The position numbers were made by a program, and so were the translations under genes. This document shows positions 15,000 through 22,611 of a DNA stretch of 49,633 bases, piece by piece. The notes beneath the pieces are model-generated. The model had not been told where the DNA came from. It saw nothing but the letters and a program-made list of their open reading frames with translations, and did not search any database. Each line of letters opens with the position of its first letter. Within the stretch, counting starts at the first letter, position 1. The stretch comes from Candidatus Latescibacterota bacterium (GTDB lineage Bacteria > Latescibacterota > UBA2968 > UBA8231): contig JAJEGS010000038.1 in assembly GCA_022819745.1 (NCBI GenBank), forward strand, positions 1 through 49,633, in the 5' to 3' direction.

Positions 15000-16268
15000 A
15001 TGTACGTAAAAAGAATGCTCATCCCGCTCTTCGTCGGCCTGATCGCCTGCGGAAGCGACGACCGCCCGCGTCCCGGCGAGCCAACCAAGGTGGTGTTGTG
15101 GGAATTCGGGGGCGTGCCGGGCCTGCGCGCATGGGTGCAGCAGGCCGTAGCCGACTTCAACGCCGCGCGCAGCGACATCCAGATCGAGCTGGAGTTCCGC
15201 GACTGGGCAACGCAGCGCGAGAGCCTGATCAGCACCACCATCGTCGGCGATGGGCCGGATATTGTGCGGGTGCACCACAAGTACTCGGTGGAGTTCGGCG
15301 AGTTGGGGGGACTGTACGCGCTGGAGAATTTCCCCGACTTTCCCCAAGTCAAGGAGCGCATCCTCGACAACGTCTGGGAACTGGTCGAATACGACGGCAA
15401 ACACTACGGCCTGCCAGTGACCATGCTGCCCTTCGTGCTGGCGGTCAACACCGACATTATGGGTCGGATGGGACTCGAAGTGCCCAAGACCTGGGACGAG
15501 ATGCTGGCGCTGGGTCCGCAGTTCGCAGGCACGGGGATCGAGCCTTTTACCATGCCTGGGGGCGTCAATCTGGACACGGCCTACCGCTTTTTGCCGCTAC
15601 TGTACAAAGCGGGTGGGCGCGTCTTTAACGAGGATTGGTCTGCCGCCGCCTTTAACGGCCCGGCCGGGCAGGCGGCGCTGGAGTTTCTAGTGGAGATGAA
15701 AAACAAGGGCTATTTGCCAGCCGGCAGCGCGGCCTATCGCTTCGACGAGAATGCCGCGCACTGGTCAACCGGCAAGGCCGCGCTGTCGATTGAGGGGCCG
15801 TGGTGGCAGGATATCGTCCACGGCAACTACGACTTCGATCTGAACAATCTAGCGCTGGCGCAAGTGCCCGGCCCTGCCGAGCCGCTGGAACCGCATCCAT
15901 CGCGGACGTTGCTCGACGTAATTATGATTGCCATAACCGGCTATACCAAGGTCCCCAATGAAGCCTGGGAAGTGGTCAAAGCGCTGGATTTGGACCACCC
16001 GGTCTGGCGCAACCCCAACCCGACCATGGGCGGCATTCCCACGCTAAAGGCAGCCTATGCCGAAGGCGTACAGTCCGATTACATTGACCTAGATCAACTC
16101 GCCATCGCCGGGGCCAATGGGCTAGGTTGGCCGGGCCATCCGGCAGTGACGCAGATTCAGCGGCACATTGCCGACGCGGTCAATATGGCGCTGACCGGCT
16201 CGCTAAGCCCCAAGGAGGCGCTGGACTTTGCCGCCGAAGAAGTAAACGAGGTGTTGAGTGATTACTAA
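15000..16268 (+). CDS. ABC sugar solute-binding lipoprotein (copy 2)
   Basis: A 422-residue paralogue of the preceding gene with long shared blocks (RDWATQRESLI, VRVHHKYSVEFGELGGLYALE, DTAYRFLPLLYKAGGRVFNEDW, LSIEGPWWQ). It has a short lipoprotein signal (LIACG). The two copies arose by tandem duplication and presumably differ in ligand or expression. Divergence is concentrated in the segment near residues 245-330, as expected for altered binding. The end overlaps the start of the permease gene by 11 bases, so translation is coupled. Confidence 0.85.
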   Translation: MYVKRMLIPLFVGLIACGSDDRPRPGEPTKVVLWEFGGVPGLRAWVQQAVADFNAARSDIQIELEFRDWATQRESLISTTIVGDGPDIVRVHHKYSVEFGELGGLYALENFPDFPQVKERILDNVWELVEYDGKHYGLPVTMLPFVLAVNTDIMGRMGLEVPKTWDEMLALGPQFAGTGIEPFTMPGGVNLDTAYRFLPLLYKAGGRVFNEDWSAAAFNGPAGQAALEFLVEMKNKGYLPAGSAAYRFDENAAHWSTGKAALSIEGPWWQDIVHGNYDFDLNNLALAQVPGPAEPLEPHPSRTLLDVIMIAITGYTKVPNEAWEVVKALDLDHPVWRNPNPTMGGIPTLKAAYAEGVQSDYIDLDQLAIAGANGLGWPGHPAVTQIQRHIADAVNMALTGSLSPKEALDFAAEEVNEVLSDY

Positions 16269-17157
16269 AGGCGCACTGCGCAAAAATCTGACGCCGTACT
16301 ATTTCTTGCTGCCGGCCCTGCTGGTCTTGGCGGTCGTCATTCTCTATCCGGTCTTCAGCAACCTGATCATGAGCTTGTACAAGGTGAAGCTCTTCCGCGG
16401 GGCTGGCGACGAGTTCATCGGCCTGACTCACTACGCCAAGCTCTTCGGCAGCCGCACCTTTGTCAACAGCATCTGGAGTTCAGTGCGCTTTACGCTCTAC
16501 TCCCTGCCAGTAGCCTTCGTCTTGGGCTTGGGGATGGCGTTGATCTTCAACGAGATCAAGAAGTATCGGCCGGTCTTTACCGGCTTTCTACTCATCCCCT
16601 GGGCCATCGCTCCGGTCGTAACCGGCTACATGTGGCGCTGGCTCTTCCACGACAGCTTCGGCCTCGTCAATCACACGCTCCTAAGCCTCGGCTTCATCGA
16701 CGCCAATGTCCCCTGGTTGGCACAGCCAGACGCGGCTATGGGCGCAGTGGTAGTGGCCAATGTCTGGCGCTTCATGCCCTATATCACCATCATGCTGCTG
16801 GCGGGTTTGCAGGGCGTGTCCGCCGAGCTGTACGAGGCCGCGCACGTCGATGGGGCCAATGTGTTCGGGCGCTTCTTCCACGTGACACTGCCGCAACTCA
16901 AACACGTGATCGGCGTGGTCTTCCTCTTCGCCACCATCTGGATGGTCAACGACTTCGCACTGATCTTCATAATGACCGAGGGCGGCCCGGCCAAGGCCAC
17001 GCAAGTGGTGCCAATTACAGTCTATCGCATCGCCTTCGAGCACCTGCGGCTCGGCAAGGGCGCAGCCGCAGCACTGATTCTGTTGCTCTTTTTGTTGGCC
17101 ATGAGCATCGTCTTTATCCGCGTACTCTTCCGCGAGGAGCGGCGGGACAGCGATTAA
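16258..17157 (+). CDS. Sugar ABC transporter permease, MalF-type
   Basis: A 299-residue inner-membrane permease (COG1175) with six predicted membrane segments, starting with YYFLLPALLVLAVVILYPV. The cytoplasmic coupling (EAA) motif is EAAHVDGANVFGRFFHVTLPQLK near residues 195-217. A GTG start at 16258 overlaps the solute-binding gene. The matching MalG-type permease normally follows directly, but here it is 4.6 kb further on at 21764, beyond an accessory insert. No CUT1-type ATPase is present; a shared ATPase elsewhere in the genome would be needed. Confidence 0.9.
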   Translation: MITKGALRKNLTPYYFLLPALLVLAVVILYPVFSNLIMSLYKVKLFRGAGDEFIGLTHYAKLFGSRTFVNSIWSSVRFTLYSLPVAFVLGLGMALIFNEIKKYRPVFTGFLLIPWAIAPVVTGYMWRWLFHDSFGLVNHTLLSLGFIDANVPWLAQPDAAMGAVVVANVWRFMPYITIMLLAGLQGVSAELYEAAHVDGANVFGRFFHVTLPQLKHVIGVVFLFATIWMVNDFALIFIMTEGGPAKATQVVPITVYRIAFEHLRLGKGAAAALILLLFLLAMSIVFIRVLFREERRDSD

Positions 17158-17179
17158 AAATCGTCAGACGCCAAGGCAC

Positions 17180-17209
17180 TCGATGGCCTCAGTGGGCTGT
17201 GCTATGCCC
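17180..17209 (+). promoter_or_regulatory. Promoter-like module shared with the ankyrin gene
   Basis: The sequence GATGGCCTCAGTGGGCTGTG-CTATGCCCT closely matches that at 20009-20037 upstream of the ankyrin lipoprotein. It retains a TATGCC -10-like hexamer but a poorer -35 (TCGATG). It may be a decayed copy of the same promoter. Confidence 0.4.
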
Positions 17210-17260
17210 TTTGTCTTGGTGTGCCAATCGGATATATTTCTCTACATCGCGTCCACTCTT

Positions 17261-17338
17261 AGAAGCTGTCTTAAAATTCGCCGTGGTCCGTGGCCACGAA
17301 TACACCTGCCATCCGACGCGAGTTTTAAGAACGCTTCT
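17261..17338. repeat. Inverted-repeat (MITE-like) element upstream of the Rpn gene
   Basis: The left arm has AGAAGC (17261-17266) and CTTAAAAttCGC; the right arm has GCGagTTTTAAG and GCTTCT (17333-17338). The arms are imperfect inverted repeats of about 20 bases bounding 78 bp. A central self-complementary CGTGGCCACG lies between them. The arms resemble insertion-sequence ends, so this may be a solo miniature element. It ends 15 bases before the start of the nuclease gene. Confidence 0.45.
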
Positions 17339-17353
17339 CAGGAGAACGGACCG

Positions 17354-18286
17354 ATGGCCGAATTTGACAGCGTTTCCAAATCCCTGCTCAGCACTCATCC
17401 GCAGGGCTTTCTGACCTTCCTGCTGGGGCACTCACAGGTGCAGTTACTGGATATGCTCAACCCGGAGCAACCCACCTTCGAGACCCAGGTGATGGACAGC
17501 CTGCTGCGCGTGCAAATCCAAGGCGAGGAGGCGTTAGTGCATTGCGAGTTTCAAACTACCGATAGCACGGCCGTGCCCATGCCGCGCCGCATGGCCGGCT
17601 ATATGGGACGCTGCATTGCCGAGTATGGCTTGCCCCTATTTTCCTACGTGATCTACCTGCGTCCCGAGGCCGGACGACGCGATCTGGGGCATTATATTCA
17701 AGAGCATACGGGCTTTGAAGTGGTGCTGCGCTATAAGGTGATCCGTTTGATTGCGTTGGATGGGATGACGTATTTGTCGTCGGGCAATGTGGGGGTACTG
17801 CCCTTTACGCCGCTGATGGGGCGTCCTCAAGGGATGGATGTGGATGCGTGGTTGCGTCGGTGTGTGGAGACGACCGAGGAGTTAGCTGTATCTCGTGCCG
17901 TTAAGCATAGTGTGTTGGCACACATGGGGATGTTGAGTTCATTGGTATGCGAGGAATCAACCGTTTTTTCTCTTATATCGGAGGAGATCATGACTGAGTT
18001 TCCATTACTTGAGTCTTTGCGCAAGCGAGCACTGGAGCAGGGGCATGAGGAAGGGCTGAAGCAGGGACGTGAGCAAGGGCTGGAGCAAGGGCTGGAGCAA
18101 GGGCTTCGGCAAAGCATTCAAGAAGCCTTGGCGCTTCGGTTTGATGCGGATGCGGCCAAGGCGTTGTCGGGGCGCTTGGAGAGTATTGAAGCGGTCGAGC
18201 AACTCCAAGTCTTGCTGCGCGCCGCCATCCAAGTGGCGGAACTGGCCGAGTTCACGCGCTTATTGGATGAGATGACCGCCGAGTGA
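17354..18286 (+). CDS. Rpn-type recombination-promoting nuclease / putative transposase
   Basis: A 310-residue member of the Rpn (YhgA-like, PD-(D/E)XK) family, which promotes RecA-independent recombination and was formerly called a transposase. The N-terminal nuclease half has the E-x-x strand EALVHCEFQT followed by RRMAGYMGR near residues 47-75. The C-terminal part contains a run of EQG-type heptads (residues 227-253) that would form a charged helix, common in this family. The ATG at 17354 has GGAG nine bases upstream. It is the first gene of the accessory insert within the sugar ABC operon. Cytoplasmic; no membrane segment. Confidence 0.75.
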   Translation: MAEFDSVSKSLLSTHPQGFLTFLLGHSQVQLLDMLNPEQPTFETQVMDSLLRVQIQGEEALVHCEFQTTDSTAVPMPRRMAGYMGRCIAEYGLPLFSYVIYLRPEAGRRDLGHYIQEHTGFEVVLRYKVIRLIALDGMTYLSSGNVGVLPFTPLMGRPQGMDVDAWLRRCVETTEELAVSRAVKHSVLAHMGMLSSLVCEESTVFSLISEEIMTEFPLLESLRKRALEQGHEEGLKQGREQGLEQGLEQGLRQSIQEALALRFDADAAKALSGRLESIEAVEQLQVLLRAAIQVAELAEFTRLLDEMTAE

Positions 18287-18338
18287 AGCCCTGCTGATCC
18301 AGAATTCGGAAGTCGGCTAACACTCACCTTATCTAGAG

Positions 18339-19436
18339 TCAGACTAAGGCCACTCGGTGCTTCTTGTGCGACTCTTCGTACAAGGTCATCAAGTCCAAAT
18401 CTGGTACTTCTTCGGGCGCGAAGTACCATTCTGCGATGAGATTCTCGTCCTCCATTGCCTGCACTTTAAGGTCGAAAATTACTTCTTGTTCAGGGAACTT
18501 GGACTTAAGCGTATCCCGCACCTGTTTTAGATCGGCAGGGAAGCCTGCCCCGCACTTGGGAACCTTGAATTCGACCTGGACGAAACACGGCTCTTGTTGG
18601 TTGAAAGTCGGTTGCCCATGCACCGGGGCGAGGATGTCGAGATAATGTTGAAGCATCTTGTTCTTGTAATCACTGACGACCATTTCGCCCGATAGAGCAC
18701 GGATGAGCCCACACACAAAACGCACGAGACAGACCACTTGTTTGCTGTTCAAGGTTAGACTGGTACCGTCTTCGGAGTTCGATAGGGTTAATATGCTACC
18801 ACAGACTGAAAAACTATTTTCATGTACGACCTTGTTGCGATACGGCCGCAGTTGGCTAAAAAGAGCCTTCGAGTAGTTGTAAAGGTATGGTTGACTCTCA
18901 AAGAGAGGTGGAAGTTGGAGGTCGGACTCTTTCTCCAGCCTCTTTAATTTTCCCAACAAACTCTTAGGAACCTCTTTGTTATTCTCTTCGAGTATCCACT
19001 CGAAAATCATATCTAGTGCTTTGAAGGAAACGAGGAAAGTGAGAGGCATTATGTCGTTCAGGAAAGTTGGGCCGGGAGAAACGTAGACTGCACTGTCCAA
19101 ACACATAGTAGGAGATGGCTTACTGCTCGTAATCTCGATTACCTTCTTGTCAGGACTGTCATAGCGTTTCTCCAGAAAATCGAGAAGCCAGTATTCATAG
19201 TTCAACTTGTCCAGAAGCTTTTCCCGTGATTCAGTCTGGGAATTAGCCATTTTTTTTAATTTTGCTCTGACCTTTTCGCAATGTTTTATGACCTCTGGCT
19301 CGTAAAAGCGTTCGCCACAACGGAGGCAAACCTCTGCTTGAATTTTCACCGTCTCCGTGAGATTGCCGCCACGCAAAACCTTATTGACTTGCTTTTTGAC
19401 AATCCCGTCTCCACATACTGGACATTTGTCAAGCAT
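18339..19436 (-). CDS. YgiT-type zinc finger fused to a HEPN-like domain
   Basis: A 365-residue protein with two parts. Residues 1-60 are a YgiT/MqsA-type zinc finger with CPVC (C5, C8) and CLRC (C37, C40), the usual antitoxin N-terminus of a two-gene module. The remainder, about 290 residues, is a helical domain I do not find in ordinary YgiT antitoxins. It contains LTFLVSFKALDMIFEWILEE and then RNKVVH (R200, H205), the RX4H signature of HEPN ribonucleases. It starts at ATG 19436, one base overlapping the stop of the DUF4258 gene, with AGGAGG eight bases upstream; a GTG three bases earlier is possible. The C-terminal 75 residues are unassigned. The fusion is unusual and the function inferred. 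Confidence 0.7.
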   Translation of the reverse strand: MLDKCPVCGDGIVKKQVNKVLRGGNLTETVKIQAEVCLRCGERFYEPEVIKHCEKVRAKLKKMANSQTESREKLLDKLNYEYWLLDFLEKRYDSPDKKVIEITSSKPSPTMCLDSAVYVSPGPTFLNDIMPLTFLVSFKALDMIFEWILEENNKEVPKSLLGKLKRLEKESDLQLPPLFESQPYLYNYSKALFSQLRPYRNKVVHENSFSVCGSILTLSNSEDGTSLTLNSKQVVCLVRFVCGLIRALSGEMVVSDYKNKMLQHYLDILAPVHGQPTFNQQEPCFVQVEFKVPKCGAGFPADLKQVRDTLKSKFPEQEVIFDLKVQAMEDENLIAEWYFAPEEVPDLDLMTLYEESHKKHRVALV

Positions 19437-19753
19437 CACTTCTTCCTCCTTTCACGCCAGTTGATCCAACGGGTTGGATCCGGGCGATAGACGGTAACGA
19501 GGGATGCCCGTTGATTCTCCTCATCGTAAGCCCAAACACTGTGGATTGGCTCTCCAGATACATTTGTCCCGTATATCAAGCAGCTTGGAAATGGCTGCTG
19601 CCCTGATGGGTAACTTTCGATAATTTCGCCATTGCGTACGGAATAGAATATCTCTTCAAAATCCAGTTGATCATTCTCTGCTTCTTCATCTCCATGATCG
19701 GTGATACGGTAGTTTTGAGAATCTATAGCTCGAATGATGTCCCGGATATCCAT
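19436..19753 (-). CDS. DUF4258 (RelE-like) toxin candidate
   Basis: A 105-residue DUF4258 protein, a family with a RelE/BrnT-like fold that acts as the toxin in pairs with YgiT-type zinc-finger antitoxins. The signature is YRITDHGDEEAENDQLDFEEIFYSVRNGEIIE, followed by SCLIYG and the strand VTVYRPDPTRW near the C-terminus. The order toxin first, zinc finger second, with a TGATG overlap, is the normal arrangement of such modules. The difference here is the very large second gene. Confidence 0.8.
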   Translation of the reverse strand: MDIRDIIRAIDSQNYRITDHGDEEAENDQLDFEEIFYSVRNGEIIESYPSGQQPFPSCLIYGTNVSGEPIHSVWAYDEENQRASLVTVYRPDPTRWINWRERRKK

Positions 19754-20006
19754 TCATACGTCCCCATTTATTTAAATAGCCTTTGCCGCCTCGTCCAAGA
19801 AGCCTATTATGCTCAACGTATCGTATCACCTACTCCCAGTCAAGCCGCCGATATAGCCATAGTGCGACTAGCTCTATACCGGTCGTGTAATCCCTGCCAT
19901 GGCCAGCGACTGAGCATGTCAAAAACTCGGCCAATATCGCCCAAATGGCCAAGTTTTGTGGGTGACCACGGAGTCGGTGTCCGTGCGTGCTCCCTGAGCG
20001 GCTCAA
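19754..20006. other. Intergenic region, no gene seen
   Basis: This lies between the divergent DUF4258 and ankyrin genes; the whole gap to the ankyrin start is 336 bases. Apart from the promoter at 20007-20035, I see only short open frames without family resemblance. The upstream 250 bases show no hairpin terminator or RNA gene that I can support. Confidence 0.5.
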
Positions 20007-20035
20007 TTGACGGCCTCGGTGGGCCGTGCTATGCT
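20007..20035 (+). promoter_or_regulatory. Sigma-70-type promoter of the ankyrin lipoprotein
   Basis: TTGACG (20007-20012), a 17-base spacer and TATGCT (20030-20035) make a good sigma-70 promoter. Transcription would start about 48 bases before the ATG at 20090. The spacer and -10 region are nearly repeated at 17180-17209. Confidence 0.55.
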
Positions 20036-20089
20036 CTGAGGGCATGTCGGAGGACAACCTCTCAACGCCATTCCTCAAGGAGACAAGAG

Positions 20090-21010
20090 ATGGCTATGAT
20101 GTGGAGAATACTCGTTGCGGCCTTGGCCCTTGGGAGCCTCGGCTGCGACACGGAAGCAGAAAAGCAGCGGCAGGCACTTGAAGCAGAAAAAGCAAGACTG
20201 GCAGCCGAACAGGCTGAGAAGGAACGGCAGCAAGCACTCGAAGCAGAAAAAGCAAGACTGATAGTCGAGCAAACCGAGAAGGAACGACAAGAGTTTTTCG
20301 TCCAGTCGGGCCGCTGGCCATCTCCGGATGCGGTAAATGACCTGCACTTGGCAGTAAAACTTAACTTGCCCATGCTGACTGCGTCCCTGATCCAGCAGGG
20401 AGCCGACGTCAACACCAAGGACACAAATTTTCGGACGCCGCTGCACTGGGCGGCACTAAGGAATGCTGTTGAGACGGTCGAAGTCTTACTCAAGCACGGA
20501 GCCGACGTCAATGCCAAGACCAGAGATGGCCAAACGTCGCTGCACTTCGCGGCACTAGGGAATGCTGTTGAGACGGCGGAAGTATTGCTCAAGCACGGAG
20601 CCGATGTCAACGCTGTCAACAGCGGAGGCAACTGGACGCCGCTGCACTTGGCATTGCGGGAGAATGCTTTTGCGATGGTCGAGGTCTTACTCAAGCACGG
20701 AGCCGACGTCAATGCCAAGCTCAGAGAGAGCCTCACGCCGCTGCACATCGCGGCACTAAGGAATGCTGTTGAGACGGTCGAGGTCTTGCTCAAGCACGGA
20801 GCCGACGTCAATGCCAAGAGCAGAGATGGCCAAACGCCGCTACACTTCGCGGCGCGAAATAATGCTCATCCGACGGTCGAGGTCTTGCTCAAGCACGGAG
20901 CCGATGTCAACGCCAAGAGCAGAGATGGCCAAACGCCCATAGACAAAGCGCCTCACGAGATGGCAGTTTTTTTGCGCCGTTATATGCTAAGCCATTCTGG
21001 AAACGAATAG
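20090..21010 (+). CDS. Ankyrin-repeat lipoprotein with coiled coil
   Basis: A 306-residue protein. The ATG at 20090 has AAGGAG upstream and gives a lipoprotein signal (ALALGSLGC). A charged coiled coil follows in which ALEAEKARL-x-x-EQ-x-EKERQ is repeated twice (about residues 27-67). Then come six to seven ankyrin repeats of 33 residues with TPLHxAA ... VEVLLKHGADVNAK. Ankyrin repeats mediate protein-protein contact. Such exported proteins are abundant in host-associated bacteria, including sponge symbionts, where some affect phagocytosis. The DNA repeats are nearly identical with a 99-base period, indicating recent expansion. The previous ORF opening at 19667 is not used. Confidence 0.85.
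   Translation: MAMMWRILVAALALGSLGCDTEAEKQRQALEAEKARLAAEQAEKERQQALEAEKARLIVEQTEKERQEFFVQSGRWPSPDAVNDLHLAVKLNLPMLTASLIQQGADVNTKDTNFRTPLHWAALRNAVETVEVLLKHGADVNAKTRDGQTSLHFAALGNAVETAEVLLKHGADVNAVNSGGNWTPLHLALRENAFAMVEVLLKHGADVNAKLRESLTPLHIAALRNAVETVEVLLKHGADVNAKSRDGQTPLHFAARNNAHPTVEVLLKHGADVNAKSRDGQTPIDKAPHEMAVFLRRYMLSHSGNE
20461..20935 (+). repeat. 99-bp coding tandem repeat (ankyrin units)
   Basis: Near-identical units containing GTCAAGGTCTTGCTCAAGCA-like and GGAGCCGACGTCAATGCCAA cores begin at about 20461, 20560, 20662, 20761 and 20860. Spacing is 99 bases, with one interval of 102. Each encodes one ankyrin repeat. High identity at silent positions suggests recent duplication. Confidence 0.8.
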
Positions 21011-21145
21011 CGAATAGTTAATGAGCTGATTTTTTGAATTAATCAGAACCTGCTATGAGCATATTTCAAGCGGAAAAACGGTCAGAGTGGTACCCAACCA
21101 AGCCGTCAATCCAACTAGACACAACGACCCAATAGGAGAAACAAG

Positions 21146-21676
21146 ATGAGCGGAGGACAATCCATCCAAATTGGCCGGACGCCGCTACACTTCGCGGCGC
21201 AGAACAATGATGTTGAGACAGTAGAATCATTGCTCAAGCAGGGAACTGATGTCAATGTGAAGGACTACGATCATTTTACGCCACTTCACCTAGCGGCATG
21301 GGCAAATGCTGTTGCGACGACCGAGGTCTTGCTTAAGTACGATGCCGATGTCAACGCCAAGAGCATATATGGCTGGACGCCGCTGCACTTCGCGGCGCAA
21401 AAGAATGCGGTGCGAAACAGTGCTGCTGTTGGGGTGGCGAAAGTCTTGCTCAAGCAGAGACTCGATATCAAGATCGACGAGAAGAACAACCACGGCGAGA
21501 CGCCGCTGTACTTCGCGGCGCGGGACAATGAGGTTGAGATGGTAGAATTATTGCTCAAGCACGGAGCCGATGTCAACGTCAAGCAAAATAGTGGCATTAC
21601 ACCTCTGCGCGTTGCGATGCGGAACAATGCTGTTGAGGCGGCAGACTTATTGCGTAGTTATGGCGGCCATGAGTGA
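21146..21676 (+). CDS. Ankyrin-repeat protein without signal peptide
   Basis: A 176-residue protein composed almost entirely of five ankyrin repeats (RTPLHFAAQNNDVETVESLLKQG and so on), the fourth enlarged by an insertion around RNSAAVGVAKVLLKQ. The ATG has AGGAG nine bases upstream. Unlike the previous gene it has no signal sequence or coiled coil. It could be a cytoplasmic partner or a 5'-truncated duplicate that regained a start. It is 135 bases downstream of the first ankyrin gene in the same direction and closes the accessory insert. Confidence 0.8.
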   Translation: MSGGQSIQIGRTPLHFAAQNNDVETVESLLKQGTDVNVKDYDHFTPLHLAAWANAVATTEVLLKYDADVNAKSIYGWTPLHFAAQKNAVRNSAAVGVAKVLLKQRLDIKIDEKNNHGETPLYFAARDNEVEMVELLLKHGADVNVKQNSGITPLRVAMRNNAVEAADLLRSYGGHE

Positions 21677-21763
21677 ATAATCTGATTCTTGAACCGATCA
21701 GAGATGTTACGAGCGAAGACCAACACCCTCTAAATGCCCTTACTCGCAAAGGGTCGCTAAGCG

Positions 21764-22603
21764 ATGCGAATTAAAACGCAAGAAAAGATCCGCGCCTATC
21801 TCGCCTACGGCTTGGGCACGGTTTTTGTCCTCGCGCTGGTGATGCCGCTGATATGGGTAGTCACGACTTCGGTGCGTCCCCTGTCCGAGATGACGCAGAC
21901 GCCGCCGCTGGTCTTCCCCCGCTCCCTCACCTTCCACGCGTACGTCGAGATGTGGGACACCGGGCCGTTTGTGAAGTACTTTGCCAACAGCATGGCCATT
22001 TCCCTTTCTACCGCCCTCATCGCCCTCGCGTTTAGCGTCTGCGCGGCGTATGCCTTTGCCCGCTTCCGCTTTCGCGGCAACACCTTGTTGCTGATGGTGG
22101 TGGTGATGTCGCAAATGCTGCCCGGCTCTTCGATCCTCATCCCGCTCTTTCAGGTGATTCGCTCGTTCGGCTTGCTCGACACGCACGTGGGCATGGTGCT
22201 GATCTACACGGGCTTTGCCATCCCGTTTTGCACCTGGCTGCTCAACGGCTATTTCCGCGCCATCCCCACCGATCTAGAGCAGGCCGCGCTCATCGATGGC
22301 TGCAACCGCCTCCAGCTACTCTCCCGAATCGTCTTGCCGCTGGCCGCACCGGCGATCGTGGCAGTGGGAACCTTTGCCTTTTTGCTTTCGTGGAATGAAT
22401 TCTTGTTCGCTTTTGTGTTTACCAAATCGCAGGCCCTGACCATTCCGGTGGGGCTGCGCGCCGCGTTTTTAGGGCAATACGTCAACAAATACGACCAGCT
22501 ATTCGCCGCATCGCTGATTTTTAGCCTGCCGCCAATCGCGCTCTTCGTGGGATTGCAGCGGTATTTTGTCCAGGGATTGACGGCTGGTGCCGTAAAGGGA
22601 TAG
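21764..22603 (+). CDS. Sugar ABC transporter permease, MalG-type
   Basis: A 279-residue inner-membrane permease (COG0395) with six membrane segments. The EAA motif is EQAALIDGCNRLQLLSRIVLPLAAPAI near residues 172-198. It is the natural partner of the MalF-type permease at 16258, from which it is separated by the accessory insert. The strain may now need a new promoter or read-through to express it. A ribose-type transport operon follows 8 bases downstream. Confidence 0.9.
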   Translation: MRIKTQEKIRAYLAYGLGTVFVLALVMPLIWVVTTSVRPLSEMTQTPPLVFPRSLTFHAYVEMWDTGPFVKYFANSMAISLSTALIALAFSVCAAYAFARFRFRGNTLLLMVVVMSQMLPGSSILIPLFQVIRSFGLLDTHVGMVLIYTGFAIPFCTWLLNGYFRAIPTDLEQAALIDGCNRLQLLSRIVLPLAAPAIVAVGTFAFLLSWNEFLFAFVFTKSQALTIPVGLRAAFLGQYVNKYDQLFAASLIFSLPPIALFVGLQRYFVQGLTAGAVKG

Positions 22604-22611
22604 GAGAACGA

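Noticed and set aside
18040..18120. EQG-rich repeats in the Rpn gene as a mobile or regulatory repeat
   Set aside because: They are in-frame heptads typical of this protein family's C-terminal helix.
20461..20935. Regularly spaced 99-bp repeats that could suggest a CRISPR-like array
   Set aside because: Units are long, contiguous and in frame, encode ankyrin repeats and have no spacers.
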